NCBI GenBank assembly: GCA_963457665.1
Contig: OY735207.1
Coordinates: 45,349,679 to 45,413,678 of the forward strand
Length of the DNA stretch: 64,000 nucleotides
From: Thysanoteuthis rhombus
Lineage: Eukaryota; Mollusca; Cephalopoda; Oegopsida; Thysanoteuthidae
Direction: 5' to 3'
The notes below the pieces were generated by a model. The model was not told the origin of the DNA and made no database searches. It was given only the letters and a program-made list of their open reading frames with translations. The position numbers were made by a program, and so were the translations under genes. How positions within the stretch are numbered: position 1 is the stretch's first letter; the number at the start of each line of letters is the position of its first letter. Positions 51,701-63,807 of the stretch are shown piece after piece.

Positions 51701-53230
51701 CATTCATGCCATTTCCACCATATTCAAGTGTTGCTGCTCACCACCTTCAGTTGTGCTGTATCTACCACATTCCAATGCCGTTTCTAACCACCACCATTCA
51801 TTGTTTCCACCATATCAAAGCGTTGCTGTTATCCTCTCTCGGTTGTGCTTTTTCCATCACATTCCTACGTTGTTTCAAACCACTTCCATGTCTGATGTTC
51901 CCACCATATCCCAGCGTTGCTGCTCACCACTCTCCGTCATACGGTATCCATGTTTCCAACCACTTCCATTCCAGGTATTTCAACCATATGCAAGCGTTGC
52001 TGCTCATCACTCTCTGTCTTGTTGTCCAAATCTCATGTATTTTTGCTGTTTCCACCATATCCGTTATCCTCTCTTGGTTGTGCTGTTTCCACTACATTCC
52101 AGCGTTGCTGCTATCCACCGTCTGTGCCATTCCCACCATATTCTGTTGTTCTTAAAAACCATTTTCATTCTTGCTGTTTCCACCATATCCAAGTGTTGCT
52201 GCTCATCTTTCTCAGTCGGGCTGTTTCCACCACAATCAAATGTTGTTCCAAACCATTTCCAAGTGTTGCTCTATTCCTCTCAGTTGTGCTGTTCCCACCA
52301 TATTCCAATGTTGTTTTGAACCATTTTCATTCTCCCTTGTTTACTGTTCCCAAAACATCCCCGTTCTGCTGAAGTCCATCCACAGTCTTGCTGTTTCCAT
52401 GCGCAGATCTAATTATATCACCATAGTTGCTGCAATCCCATCTCATTCCGGCAGTTTCCACCATATCAAAGCACGGCCACAATCCGATATCAGTCATGCT
52501 GCTCATACCACATCCAAATGCTGCTCCAATCCACTCAGTCCAGCTGTTTGCATCACAGAATGGTCCAGCATTTTCCACCATATCCCAATGAGGCTACAAT
52601 CTGCACTCAGTCCATATCCTAATACTGCTGCAATTTAATTCCATCAACACCAAATCCAATTGCTGCTGCTGTCGACTCAGACCAGCCACTCCTACAATTG
52701 CTGCTGCAACCCACACTCAATCCCGCTTTTTTCACCATATCTCAGTCTCAGTCCTGAAGGTCTCACCAGGGTCCAGTTGCATCAGTTTGGCTGGTCCTCT
52801 TACCTGCCTCAGTGCTGCTAGGTCTCCACGCATCCCAGTGCTGCTGCAACCCATGAGAAGTCCTGAGGATCTCACCATGTTCCAGTTGCTTTCAAAGCTG
52901 TTCCAGATCACCTGGTCTACATACCTGTCTCAGTCCCGCTGGTCTCCACATATCCCAGTGCTGCTTCTATCAATGCTCACTCCCGCTGGTCTCACCATTT
53001 TTCTCTAGCTGCTGCAATCCCCTCACAACCATGCTGGTGCCACCATATTCAGAACACATCCAACCCCATCTCCATAGCTGATGAACTCCACCAAGTCACA
53101 GTTCAACTGGTCTCATTGTGTTACCATTGAAGCTACTTCCATCATGATTATTCTTCTAGTCCGAGTTGCAGCTACATGCTACACCAACTCCTGCTAGTCT
53201 CACCATGTCCCATTCCACTTTCCTGCTCCA
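48700..53230. repeat. Degenerate right part of block B
   Basis: 47-bp units continue with increasing divergence. Segments at 49,385-49,640 and 50,410-50,780 closely resemble 40,840-41,120 and 41,205-41,530 on the other side of the 281-bp array. From about 52.6 kb only isolated units such as CTGGTCTCCACATATCCCAG remain recognisable, and the repeat fades out by about 53.2-53.5 kb. Confidence 0.8.
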
Positions 53231-56200
53231 ATAGTTGCTTCACAATTATCGCATTCCTAGTCCAGCTGCTTTCACTCATCCAACGTCATTCCCAGTGTAC
53301 CATTCTATCAGCTCTCAGGTTCTAATGCTGTCATCAAGTTTGTCACTCCTCACCACTACATCACAGCTGCTGCTGCCACCACCCTGCTCATCATTGTTGT
53401 TCAACCTATTTTCAACCATATCATTGATGCTGCTAACCTTGATTTTGCCCATCATGTCCGCGTCAAATGCCATTTGTGTTCACTTCTTCCATAGTACTGT
53501 TGTCACTTGTTCTTTCAGTACATACCTGTTGATGAAATATTCACTTACCTTATTTACTTACCTCTGATCCCTCCAACTACCATCAAATCCTTTTCTTTCT
53601 CTTGTCAGTACGTTGAACTTCTTTGTTGAGTATTTGGTGTTAGAGCAGTTTCCTTGGAATACTCACTTGGCTGATATCTGTTATTGCTGGTTACACCAAG
53701 TTACTTTCCCTCTCTTTCAAATACTGAATTCAGTTGCTTTTTTTTTAACCTTTATATCTCTGTATTTTGCTGCTGGTTTTACAATAGATGGGTCTGTTAC
53801 TGATTCTGCAACATATGCATACCTCAGCTACCAAGTTTTAAATGAATCTTTGAAGTTGTTTTTTTTTCTTTTCCTTCCCCAAATTTCAATTGCATTTTTC
53901 CTCACCTCAAGTCAGTGTTATTTCTTCACAACATTTGAAAGTGTCTTTTGTCTAATCTATCATGCAGATATTTTAGTATGTTCTCATCACATCCAAACTC
54001 AAGTCTGTTTCTGGTGGAAAAATTTGGGAAAGTCAAATAGTTGTTTCTTCCGTACTTTCCCAAATATCTTTTCAGCTTATATCAAATTTCTGTGGAGTAC
54101 TTGAGATAATAAACCCTTCCAGGGATCTGTTACTAAAAGCTGATGATATAGCTGTATTCATATTTCCTTTTCTTAGTTGTTCAAAGTTACTTTTCCACCA
54201 TGTTAGTACTAACTACAATTTGTAGTAGTTGTTCGGTTACTACTGAATCTGCTCTTCTCATTTCGTTACCAGAACTGCTGTTGCTTCCAAGAGTAATGTC
54301 TTTCATATCTGCTTCACAAGATTGTCATTCAGCCATTCTTAAACTTTGTGATGTTACCGTTTCTCCAACTCACAGAAGCTGACATTCCCTTTGAATTTCA
54401 CCTACATTAATGTATATAACATATAAAAGACAAGGAAAATGTGGCACAAGGCCTCAAAATTTCGAAACCACTTCATGTGACTTATATAGTATTTAGTGAC
54501 CCGGTCAGAGTATTCTTGTTATCTATATCGTACACACACCTATTAATTCTGACATCTCACATTCAATTTCTTCAAAATTCCAGACTATTAAAACGTTCCT
54601 TATGTACTGATATCAAGAGAAAAACAAAACAAAACTGAAGTATTCACCTAATGATACTAGAATGGCAGATTAACTGGATGGAAACAATAGATTAGTAAGT
54701 GAGAAGATAGCTTTGCCAATAGCTCTTGTGAAGCTATCACTAGTTTTCTAGCGCTACATCATTAAACTGCTACCTTCTCCATCAACCCATCATTTTGGGG
54801 GTCATTTAGCTTCAACTCAAGAAACTATTGCTGACTAGTTGTAGCCCTTTCCATATTTACTACAGAGCTTAATAACCGGTATTGAAATTGCTGCCTGAAG
54901 TTTTCATTTACAATTTAACTTCGTCAGTTTAAATAATAGTATTCAGTTCCAGATTCCTTCATAAAAATATATAATCCTAAATGAGCTTCCAGGTTCTGCT
55001 CCTCATCCTGGTTGCACAAGAAAATCTCATAATTCTGATGTTCATGCAAATTCATTTACTTTGGGAAATCAGACTTATTGAAAAAACATCAACATCAAGT
55101 GACACTTACACTCTGATACACAATTTTCCAGGATATTCATAAGTATTCCTGATGGAGATAGTCTAATCAAAACCCAACACACTGTTATGTTATTTCTTTC
55201 AGAATTCCAACAATAGAAATATTTACTAATTATTCTAAAGAAAATTTAGTTTGAAAGACATCTACTAAGAAAAGACATGATTTTAGAAGGATTTATCCAA
55301 TATCTATCATGTGTAAAGTAACAACATTTTGGTTATTTTATACTTTTTGCAGAAGTGGTTTCTTATCATATAATGATGTCAGTCTTACGATAGACAAACC
55401 ATCAACTGAAGGTTTTTTCAAAGCACTATTATAAAGTGTTCTTACTTGTGATGCTAGCAGTAATATTGAAGATTAGGGCCTAGCATCGTAATTTGATACT
55501 TAATAGAAATTGATTTTCATCCGAATAGTCCTCTCTTTTAAGAATATTCTGCATTGATAATTACACAACGAGCATTACATAAGAACTTATATTAAGAAGA
55601 GGGTTGAAAAAAACAAAAAACAAACTCAGTTCTACTTTTTGTTTCCATCCAGAAAAACAATAGAATTATTCCCCTTTTTATTTCCAGGGCAAGTACCAGA
55701 ATTTGTCAAGAATACATCCATAAAGTGGAGATAACTCCTTGAAAATCAAAAATGAATTACTTCCCCTTCAGAGAATTTTGAATAATATTCACCATTATGT
55801 CATCTCTACCCAAGTGAGGAGGGTCTCAGATTATTTTGATACTGTCGGTCAGTGAAGAAAAACAAAAATGGCTGCTTCCGTTGTTGAGCTACCTACCAGA
55901 TTATAGGTAGCAGTTATCACGTGAAAATACCCAGTTTGTACCAACAAAAGCATGGACTATGGTTGTATCATTGTCAAAGTGCCTACTATAAATAATGCAG
56001 CTTTATAGCTTCAGTATATTACAGTAAGAAATAAGGAAGATATTATGTAAGAGGGAATTTCAATCTCCTGTCCACGTCCTAAAATGAAGGAGCAATTGCT
56101 CACCCCACACCACCAACTTCAGACTCCTGTCCCCAACCTTCAGCTTACAGGATGCAGGGTGATTCTGGGAAACTTTTTTTCTTGAAGAAAAACGTGTTTA

Positions 56201-57834
56201 ATATACGACATAATATGGTGATAGTTTTTCTCTGGAGGGAAATAATTCCTTTTGAATATTCAATGAGTTCTTATTTTACTGATACATTCTTGTATCAAGA
56301 ATTGTTTGTCTCACTTTACTAACAAAGCCTTCCATACTAATTTTACCATCAGATCTTTTGTTGATGCATAAGTGATCAAATCAAAGTATAAGTACAATCA
56401 TACATTTTTTGAAAATGAGAAGTCATTAGATCATTTAGACACACAAGAGACAGAAAATGCCAAATTTAGATATCACGAGTTTTAGAAGTTGCATGCATCA
56501 TGTTAATGAACATTGAACCAGAAACAAATTACAAATATTCCTTTCAAAGTATTTTCCCCATCAATTGGCCCATTTTTGGCATTAACTTCCATTTCAATAA
56601 ATTCAACTGGGAAATCATAAATAGAAAGGAATAAGATCAAGCAAAACTCAAGTAGAAGCTTCCAAATGTCAAAACTTATCAGTTGTTCGGTGTTTTCTGT
56701 TTTTTTTTCTTCAGAAAGATAATTTCATCTTAGTAGATATGTATGTACTAAAATCATGTGTTATCAGTGCACTTACCTTGTGTGCCTCATGAAACAAACA
56801 CTCAATCAGTCAAGCCAGAATTGATTTTTTCTAGAAGCAGCCTAACTCTCAAATCGGCAGTTGCAGTCTCTTACGCCATTCATGATTCAGAAGGCACGAT
56901 ACCCCGGGTGCCACCAATGGAGAAATGAGCAAAAACTATTTCCTCAGAAGACAAGCCAATAAAGCTGAGGTTTCCATCCCTTGTCCGAGTTGAAAATATA
57001 TCTGATGTTTGTTGAACATAAGCACCTTTCTCCTAGTGGTCCTAGTACCACCATGACAGCTAATAGCCATTACAGATTTCCAGAAACTGGAGGCTGATGT
57101 GGGGGGAAAGAACACGGTAGGTAATTAAAAAGTCAAGCAAGATTTTGTTTTGTTCAATTAAGTTATATACACAAGATATTGAATGGTTTCATTCAGTTTA
57201 GATCTTATAAATTTTAAAGAAATAATGCATGTAAGCAAATAAATGTATTCATTTGGATTAACTGATTCTACCCGTTTTATCTGGTCAGAAATTTGTTTTG
57301 AACATCAATCTTTCAATATTAGATATCCATCGATGAGGAAAAGAAAGTTTCATTCCAAGTGTAAATATTTAAACTATAGTGGTGTGTAAATTTAGACGAG
57401 TTCCAGATGATCTCAGTGTAATTTGAAGAAAAGAAAATGATCAAAAAAATGAACTGATCTTGCCAGCATATAAGACGCATGTTCATGTTGTCCCATGTAA
57501 TCATGATTCAAGGGTCATCCATCTCCTGCAGTTAGAAATCAACTGTTAGACACCTTCTATAAGTTGCAAAGAGCATTAGTCCTCCTTACACCCTCAGGAA
57601 TCATGCATCTCATAAGCAGGTACACAGTCCATTCTCTATAACCAAGTTGATCAAAACTATTCAACTTTTTATATTCAGTGTAAAAATTTTTTTTATTTCT
57701 GAGATTTTGAATAATTTACTTAATTGAACAATGCAAGTTTTGTGGGTAGGCAATGATTTTCCTTCATAATTTGTGCTGTCTGACGTTTTCTCTCACATAT
57801 TTACAAAAAAAAAAAACCTTACTCAATCCTTTAG
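53230..57834. other. T-rich to AT-rich DNA, no supported gene
   Basis: A 163-codon plus frame at 53,613-54,104 is Phe/Leu/Ser-rich because the strand is T-rich. It could mimic a membrane protein, but I see no family motif, start context or splice structure. The minus strand at 56.77 kb has a good splice-donor-like site (ACACAAG then GTAAGTGC) with no coding exon attached. GGAGATAACTCC at about 55.73 kb resembles a phrase common in mollusc dispersed repeats. Otherwise nothing is seen. Confidence 0.45.
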
Positions 57835-58023
57835 TATTTTATTCAGTCAGTATAGAAAAATACTATTGGATACAACCAACCTTAAAAATGGCCAAATCTT
57901 CGGACATAAACTGAAAAGGCTCAGAGTTCCAGGATCACAGAGCTATGGGAAACTGAAAATGGCTGAAATTCACGTTATGACAAGCCCAAAGGCTTTTTAC
58001 AAGATATTTTCATATCATGTCAG
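57835..58023 (+). CDS. Candidate internal exon, unknown protein
   Basis: An open frame with a pyrimidine-rich acceptor-like CCTTTAG before 57,835 and a donor CAG/GTAAAT after 58,023. The 189-bp interval is open in one frame and is phase-symmetric (1 base, 62 codons, 2 bases). It includes charged stretches such as KLKRLRVPG and KLKMAEIHV. I recognise no family. Open intervals of this length occur by chance, so this is a weak call. Confidence 0.25.
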
Positions 58024-58391
58024 GTAAATTTAGAACTAATACTACACACATATATATATATATTGTTTCGATACTACGTTCTACTTGAAAGTAGGGAGGA
58101 AAAATTTACTCTTGACAAATATATTTTTCATTTAGGGTTTTCGAAATGAGAGTTGATGCAGAAAGCATTCTTCTATCATAAAAATTTCGTCAGGAGGACG
58201 AATTAAATGTTTTTATTTTACATTATATTGTATTTTACATTACCAGAAGTTTTCGTAATTGAAGGATGTTAAAGGATGGAAAATACTTTAGCAACCAGTT
58301 GTATGTTCTTCATACATAATATAACACGTTTTCTGTAGGAAACAGGAGTAACAATGGCAATATGGAGTTAAAACAACACCATATTTATTAC

Positions 58392-58514
58392 CTGCAGTTA
58401 TAATCGTGTCCAACTGTAAAAAGGGAGCAAATTCCCAAGGGTACTTCATTGTTGAAGAGGGGCAGATAATGTAGACACTGCTGAGATCAGAGCATGGGTT
58501 TTGGTCATCATTTT
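58392..58514 (-). CDS. Candidate internal exon, unknown protein
   Basis: On the minus strand, TTTATTTCCCTGGCTACAG forms a good acceptor before 58,514, and ACTGCAG/GTAATA forms a donor after 58,392. The 123-bp interval is open in one frame and phase-symmetric. The translation includes DLSSVYIICPSS and YPWEFAPFLQL, which looks protein-like, but I cannot name the family. No partner exons were found with confidence; one possible downstream acceptor (TTCTAACTGCAG) ends near 57,528. It lies on the opposite strand from the plus candidate 370 bp away, so at most one of the two is likely to be real. Confidence 0.3.
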
Positions 58515-61500
58515 CTGTAGCCAGGGAAATAAATTGGTACAAGTAGTTTCAAGAGACAAAACAAGTCCAAAATATTGGAAAAGCAAGATACAACTATAAA
58601 GTAATACAACATAAGATTGTCCAACAATTTCACACATTACTTTCTAGAAGAATTTCCTAAATACTGAATTTTTCAAAAAGCATCAACAAGAAATGTGGCA
58701 GATGAAAACATCAGAAATAGAATCGAAATCATTTAAAAAAAACTATCAGATCTAAATAATGAATGACATTTGAATTCTATCTAAATTAAAAGTATATCGT
58801 GCCAGAAAAATCACATCGACTTCTATCACAATGGAACGTCGTTAGAAATTTCAAACTATTATGATGAAAATGTTACTCTCAAGTTTCATCTAAATTTAGA
58901 TGCTTTTCATCGTAACGCTCAGATCACTTTACAACACACCACACGGACTTGCTCGTTTAATGGTAGTTGAGTGTTACAAAACGAAAAAACTCATCATTTC
59001 ACAAAGGAGATTCAAAAGAACAGAATAGTGACATTAAAATGAATCAGTTGTCACACAAGTTTAAAAAAAAAAAATTACGAATATACAAAAAAACCTAACT
59101 CCTATTCGATGATTTTTGCATTTATTTCTTAATTGGATCTACTAATGGCGAGGCTGATCAATAATTACTACGTACTAGTGAAAGTTTCAGACCAAGGAAA
59201 TAATTCCGAGGCGAGAAGGGGGGGGTAACTCTTGATTGCAGAGTGAAGTTCAGATTATCTCCCCATGAATTCAACCCAACATTCAGATGGTCTCTCTTAT
59301 GGAGTTATCTTCTAATATACCGAGCCTTTTCTTCCTTTTAATCTTTTAAATCAGGAGTTGGAGAGTATCTTATTTGTGTTGTTTTAGCAATGGTTCATTT
59401 TCTGTTCTCCCAATGATAAGCGTGGAAGGTAGACAAAAATCATCAATTCGAAATTAAATTAAAGATGGAATATTTCCAAAATCTACGAAGTCTACTTGAA
59501 AGGATTTTTTCAAAGAAAAAAAATTTGGAAGATCGAAGAATTGAGAATTGGCAAAAATCATTCTAGTTGAAGATATAGCAATAAAAATAAAATATTAATG
59601 CTTTTACAATATTTTATCTATTGAAAAAAATGTATAGAATCAATAACTGATCATCTCCCTTCTTCGTTTCATCTCAGAAAAGCAGGATAGTTATAAACGA
59701 AAGGAAGATAGTTATTCAAAATAATCCACTAGTGAAACACTCGAGAACAAATAAACAAGAAACAATAACAGAGAAATCCTCACAATAAGTCATCGACTTG
59801 AAAAAAAAATTTCAAAATGTCATTTTTTCCAGCAAAGGTATCAAAACATCTTAAACCGTTGGCAAAATATGCAACTGAGATTCATTAGAGTAAATTTCTT
59901 CTGCTTTAAGGAAACTCTTTTCGGCATAGAAATTCATATTTATTTATATCAATTAAATGTCAAAAAATTGATTAGTTTGAAGATCGAAATAAAATCAAAA
60001 CAAAAAAAACTATCAAAATAAGATCCCATTCTTTCCAAAATCATACATAACGTTAATAGAGATGTACATGTACGAAACAAGAACCATAAGTTCATTGATA
60101 TATCAACCATCCGTGGTAGTGGGAGAAGGGAGGGCAAGTAACATACTAAGACGGGTAAAATACAGCGATACGGAAATGTTTCGAGAGAATAATTATCAAT
60201 AAAAATTGTAAATGGCCATCTATTTGGCTCTTTCCATGTTCAACTCAGCTTGTCACATCAACCTCTTCCTTCATATTTCTGTTAACAGGGATCAAAAGAC
60301 AGACCGAAAAGACTTGTTCCATTCTGATGTGAATGCATTCAGTCAATTAAAAAAAAAATCTCTTATCAATTAATCCTAATATTTCAGCATGTTTTCAATA
60401 TAAATAAATCTCTCCTTAACAGTTTTCACAAAAGAGGAAATAACGTGAATCATATTGTCAATGGTTCAAAGTATGGAAAGATTGCTTCAATAAAATTTTG
60501 AAGCTAGTCTGGTTCATAGAGTGAAAAATTCCTGAAACATTCCTACATTCCGAATTTCCGAATAGGCAATTCCAGAAAAAAAAGGGAGGCAAATTTTCAG
60601 ACTGTTGCTTCTATTAAAGAAATTCTCAACCTCACAGCCCACTTCCTATTATGTTCTATCTGCATATCATGTAGTAGGAAAAATATCTACATTTTTGGAC
60701 GGAGAAGATAAAAATCCGAAGTATTCGGAAGGTTCACATGCCATTATTGCCAGATCACGTGACACCAAGTGGAAGATTTTCGTAAGATATCATGAGAAAC
60801 AATACCGACCGATGGACGGACGGGAGCCCTTTATACTATATTCCATTAAGGGGTAATCCTCGATTAAACGATCAAGAACGTAGTATTTGAACTCTTCTCT
60901 CAAAATTCATACACGATAATTTCTTTCATTCGATGTAACTTTTTTCGAAAATTAATCATTTAAATATCAAGCCCACGAACAAAGAATTCAAGAGAAAAAT
61001 AACTAAAACAGTAATCAAGTACTATATAAAGTATGTCAACAGATTTCAGATATCAAATAAATTACGTGTATATTAAGGGAAAGAACACTTGATGGAAGAT
61101 TTTCACTAGAATCTTCCATTTAATAAGGTTTCGTTTTTCTAAGAAGCGACAGATGAAATCGAAATAAATTGAAACGCTTCTTTGAAATTTGCGTTATAAG
61201 AATTAGAAAAAAACAATTAGACGTGATGTACCAACAAGAAACATCGATTTATAAGAGACTGGTAGGTTGCATCACGAAAGAGGTTGACGATACAAACCCC
61301 ACCAACTTAAATATCAAACGTTGATTTCGAACTCGTTCATGAACGGTTATCATAAATTGTTCAGTTTCTATTCCGAACTAAATAATACAAGACATACAAA
61401 CAAAACTAAGGAGTCATTTCAAATCGGCAATCGTGAGTATAAAAATTGAAACACGTTTCGTTAGATCTCAAGCTAGAACAGTCTTCGTAAATAAATTCTT

Positions 61501-63807
61501 TCACTGAAGTATCATTAATATAATCGCTGACAATTCAATTGACAAGAAATAAATATGGCATTGATAATATAACACCCAAGAACGTCTTCTTTCTTGCAGT
61601 AGTTCCTACTTAATCGGTACTAAAACAAGAAGTTATCCCCCCCTTCGGGAACGAACTGGCTAGGTATTTCTTTTTTCCTAGTAACTTCATAGCTAAAAAA
61701 AAAAATAGCAAGTACACTCGGAAATCATACCAGGACTCGAAGTCAAAGGATCGTAATTGAAATGAAATAAAAATGCCTCCGAGTTGATTAATGAGGTACA
61801 CTTTACAATATCATCATACTCAAATAGACAACTTGTGAAACTCAAGTACAGAATAGTAGTCTGTTTAAATAATGGGCATTCATCGCAGATAATAAGTCAA
61901 TTAAACACCTCCATTATTGCTTGCAGTCTCAGTCTCCAATAGAATCTATCAATTTCATATCCAACATAACATACCACCTTCAATTGTTCAAAATAGAAAT
62001 AGATCGGAAGTCCCAAAGCGATTTTAAAAAGAAAATGTTCGAACATAGTACAAATGCAACCATTAAAACGTATTCAACTCAACAATTCTATTACAAGAAC
62101 TTTCAGCAGGAATATTGAACAAATTCTAAGTAGAGCATCACATCAAATCAAAACAAATCGAACCACAATTGAAAACAATTCAAACTAGAAAATTCAACCA
62201 ACTTTTTTTTCAATACAAGAGCAGTAACATATGAATAAACAAAAACAAACTTCAGAGCGGAATTCTGATTTGTCACACCCACATTCAGTACCTGTAAAGT
62301 AAAACATTTTTTTCAACTGCAGCAAGAACTAAAGATATAGTAACTTGATACTGAAGAGCCACTTACATTATTACTTCGCAAGAGTTGTCTCTTTTGTACC
62401 CATCATAAAGCAGATCGTCAAGCGAGTGTTAGTTGGACAGAGATGACCCCTGGAAGTCAGAGAGCTGACTCGACACATAGGAACTGCAGGTCGGCCTAAA
62501 GAACTCACCAGCCATTAGCTAAACATACTCCGTTTCCAGTAGATCTTGCACTGGTTGAACCAATATTGGCATTGCAATCACTACTGCACATGGGTTTTCA
62601 TTCACATTCAATTCAAGGAAGCAGAGGCTATATAGAATAAAAAAATTCAGGAATAACACTGGAAACAATTCACTTTAGTCAAGCACTCAATATACTCCAA
62701 GTCTTAATTTAATCAAATTAAAAATATCAAAAAATCTAGATTTACCCATTAAAAATTTTGATCATTTTATACAAGTGTAATTAAGATGATTAATTCTATA
62801 ATGATGCATTAGGACAGTCTATCACACTTTTTTTTCACTTTCCAGCGATTATAATATGTAATATAACAAATCAAGTAATTAACTATTTGCGACATTCGAT
62901 TATGTGATCGATAGTTCAGAGTTACGACACGCCACAAACTGAAACAATGGCAAGAATTTCCATGGCAAAGGGCAGCGAAAAAAAAATTTGTGTCCACTCA
63001 GTATCGGTTCACATAGCTTACCGTTACCTAACCTTACGGACATACAGGGGGGATTCGTTGTGAATAAGCGCCAGAAGAGGTTCTCAACCCATGAGCCTTG
63101 CTTTCAGCTTCCCTCGTAAGAATTTTGAGACCAAATTGAAGAACTGTGACCAGAAGAGTCGAAGAAGGTTAATGTAGTTTCACTAGCAGAGGACGGGCAG
63201 ACTCGAAATGTACACAGGATTAATTCCATACTCGTCTTTCTTTCTCACATGTTCTACCAACGTCGGACTTGCACAAGTTTCACATGAAGGAAGTAACATA
63301 GCCATCTAACCCCGATGTAAACCCGGTCACGATTAGCAACTGCGAAAGAAAAAGGCAAGCGAAATGATCATCAAACGGAAATTCAAAAATAAATTGATAA
63401 ACTTTTATTTTTCAAACAAATCGAATACAGAACAGTCTTACCCAACTCGGAAAAATAAAAAGATACTAGTTACGGTTTATTCGTTATATTTTTTCCGGTT
63501 GTGTACAATACAGAAATTTACAGCAGCGCTTTCTCCGGCAACAGCTCACACAGCAACTACATGCGCAGAGCATTTCAACAAGATTTTATACTCATATTCA
63601 TGACGCTGAGCCTGCTCACCATGTTCATACGCGCGTTTGAAGAAATTAGTGCTCCAGAATAACAATCATTACAGATTTCTTTAATTAAAATTTGACTGTT
63701 TTCAAATACATCTGATATCAAAATAATATGCTGCAATTGAATCGATTAATAAAAAATATGTTTAATCGAGAATTTATTGAATTCGATCTGCGGTATGATA
63801 TTCTATA
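58515..63807. other. AT-rich DNA, no supported gene
   Basis: Short frames (for example 60,605-60,856 plus and 61,610-61,801 minus) carry no motif. Isolated splice-like signals exist: a plus acceptor ending TTTCTGTTAACAG near 60,290, and a minus donor CTG/GTGAGT near 62,510. They do not assemble into a gene. From about 62.9 kb CpG dinucleotides appear more often by eye than further left, which might mark a promoter-proximal region of a gene beyond the right edge. Confidence 0.4.

Larger units (their letters stand above)
32650..53230. repeat. Minisatellite block B, 47-bp unit (about 440 copies)
   Basis: The base unit is 47 bp, for example starting TTTCCACCATATCCAAGTGT and ending CATGCTG, or starting TTTCCACCACATTCCATTGT. 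Alternate units differ consistently, giving a 94-bp dimer. Block B spans several sub-families: 32.65-34.86, 34.86-35.86, 35.86-37.2, 37.2-39.7, 39.7-41.57, 41.57-48.7 and 48.7-53.2 kb. A typical monomer on the plus strand has 14 C, 5 G, 20 T and 8 A, so stop codons are rare and many frames stay open for 100-270 codons on overlapping registers. 47 leaves a remainder of 2 when divided by 3, and no ORF keeps a constant protein repeat, so coding is unlikely. Confidence 0.93.

Noticed and set aside
14455..53230. Zinc-finger or other repeat-protein gene cluster
   Set aside because: Unit lengths of 29 and 47 bp are not multiples of 3, and no conserved Cys/His or other residue pattern is kept across units.
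14455..53230. Centromere or telomere-adjacent satellite
   Set aside because: Size and hierarchy would fit, but there is no telomere repeat, no CENP-B-like box I could identify and no positional information.
53613..54104. 163-codon plus ORF resembling a membrane protein
   Set aside because: Phe/Leu/Ser richness follows from T-rich DNA; no motif, splice signals or conservation evidence visible.
60605..60856. 83-codon plus ORF
   Set aside because: No motif or convincing splice borders; chance ORF is the simpler reading.
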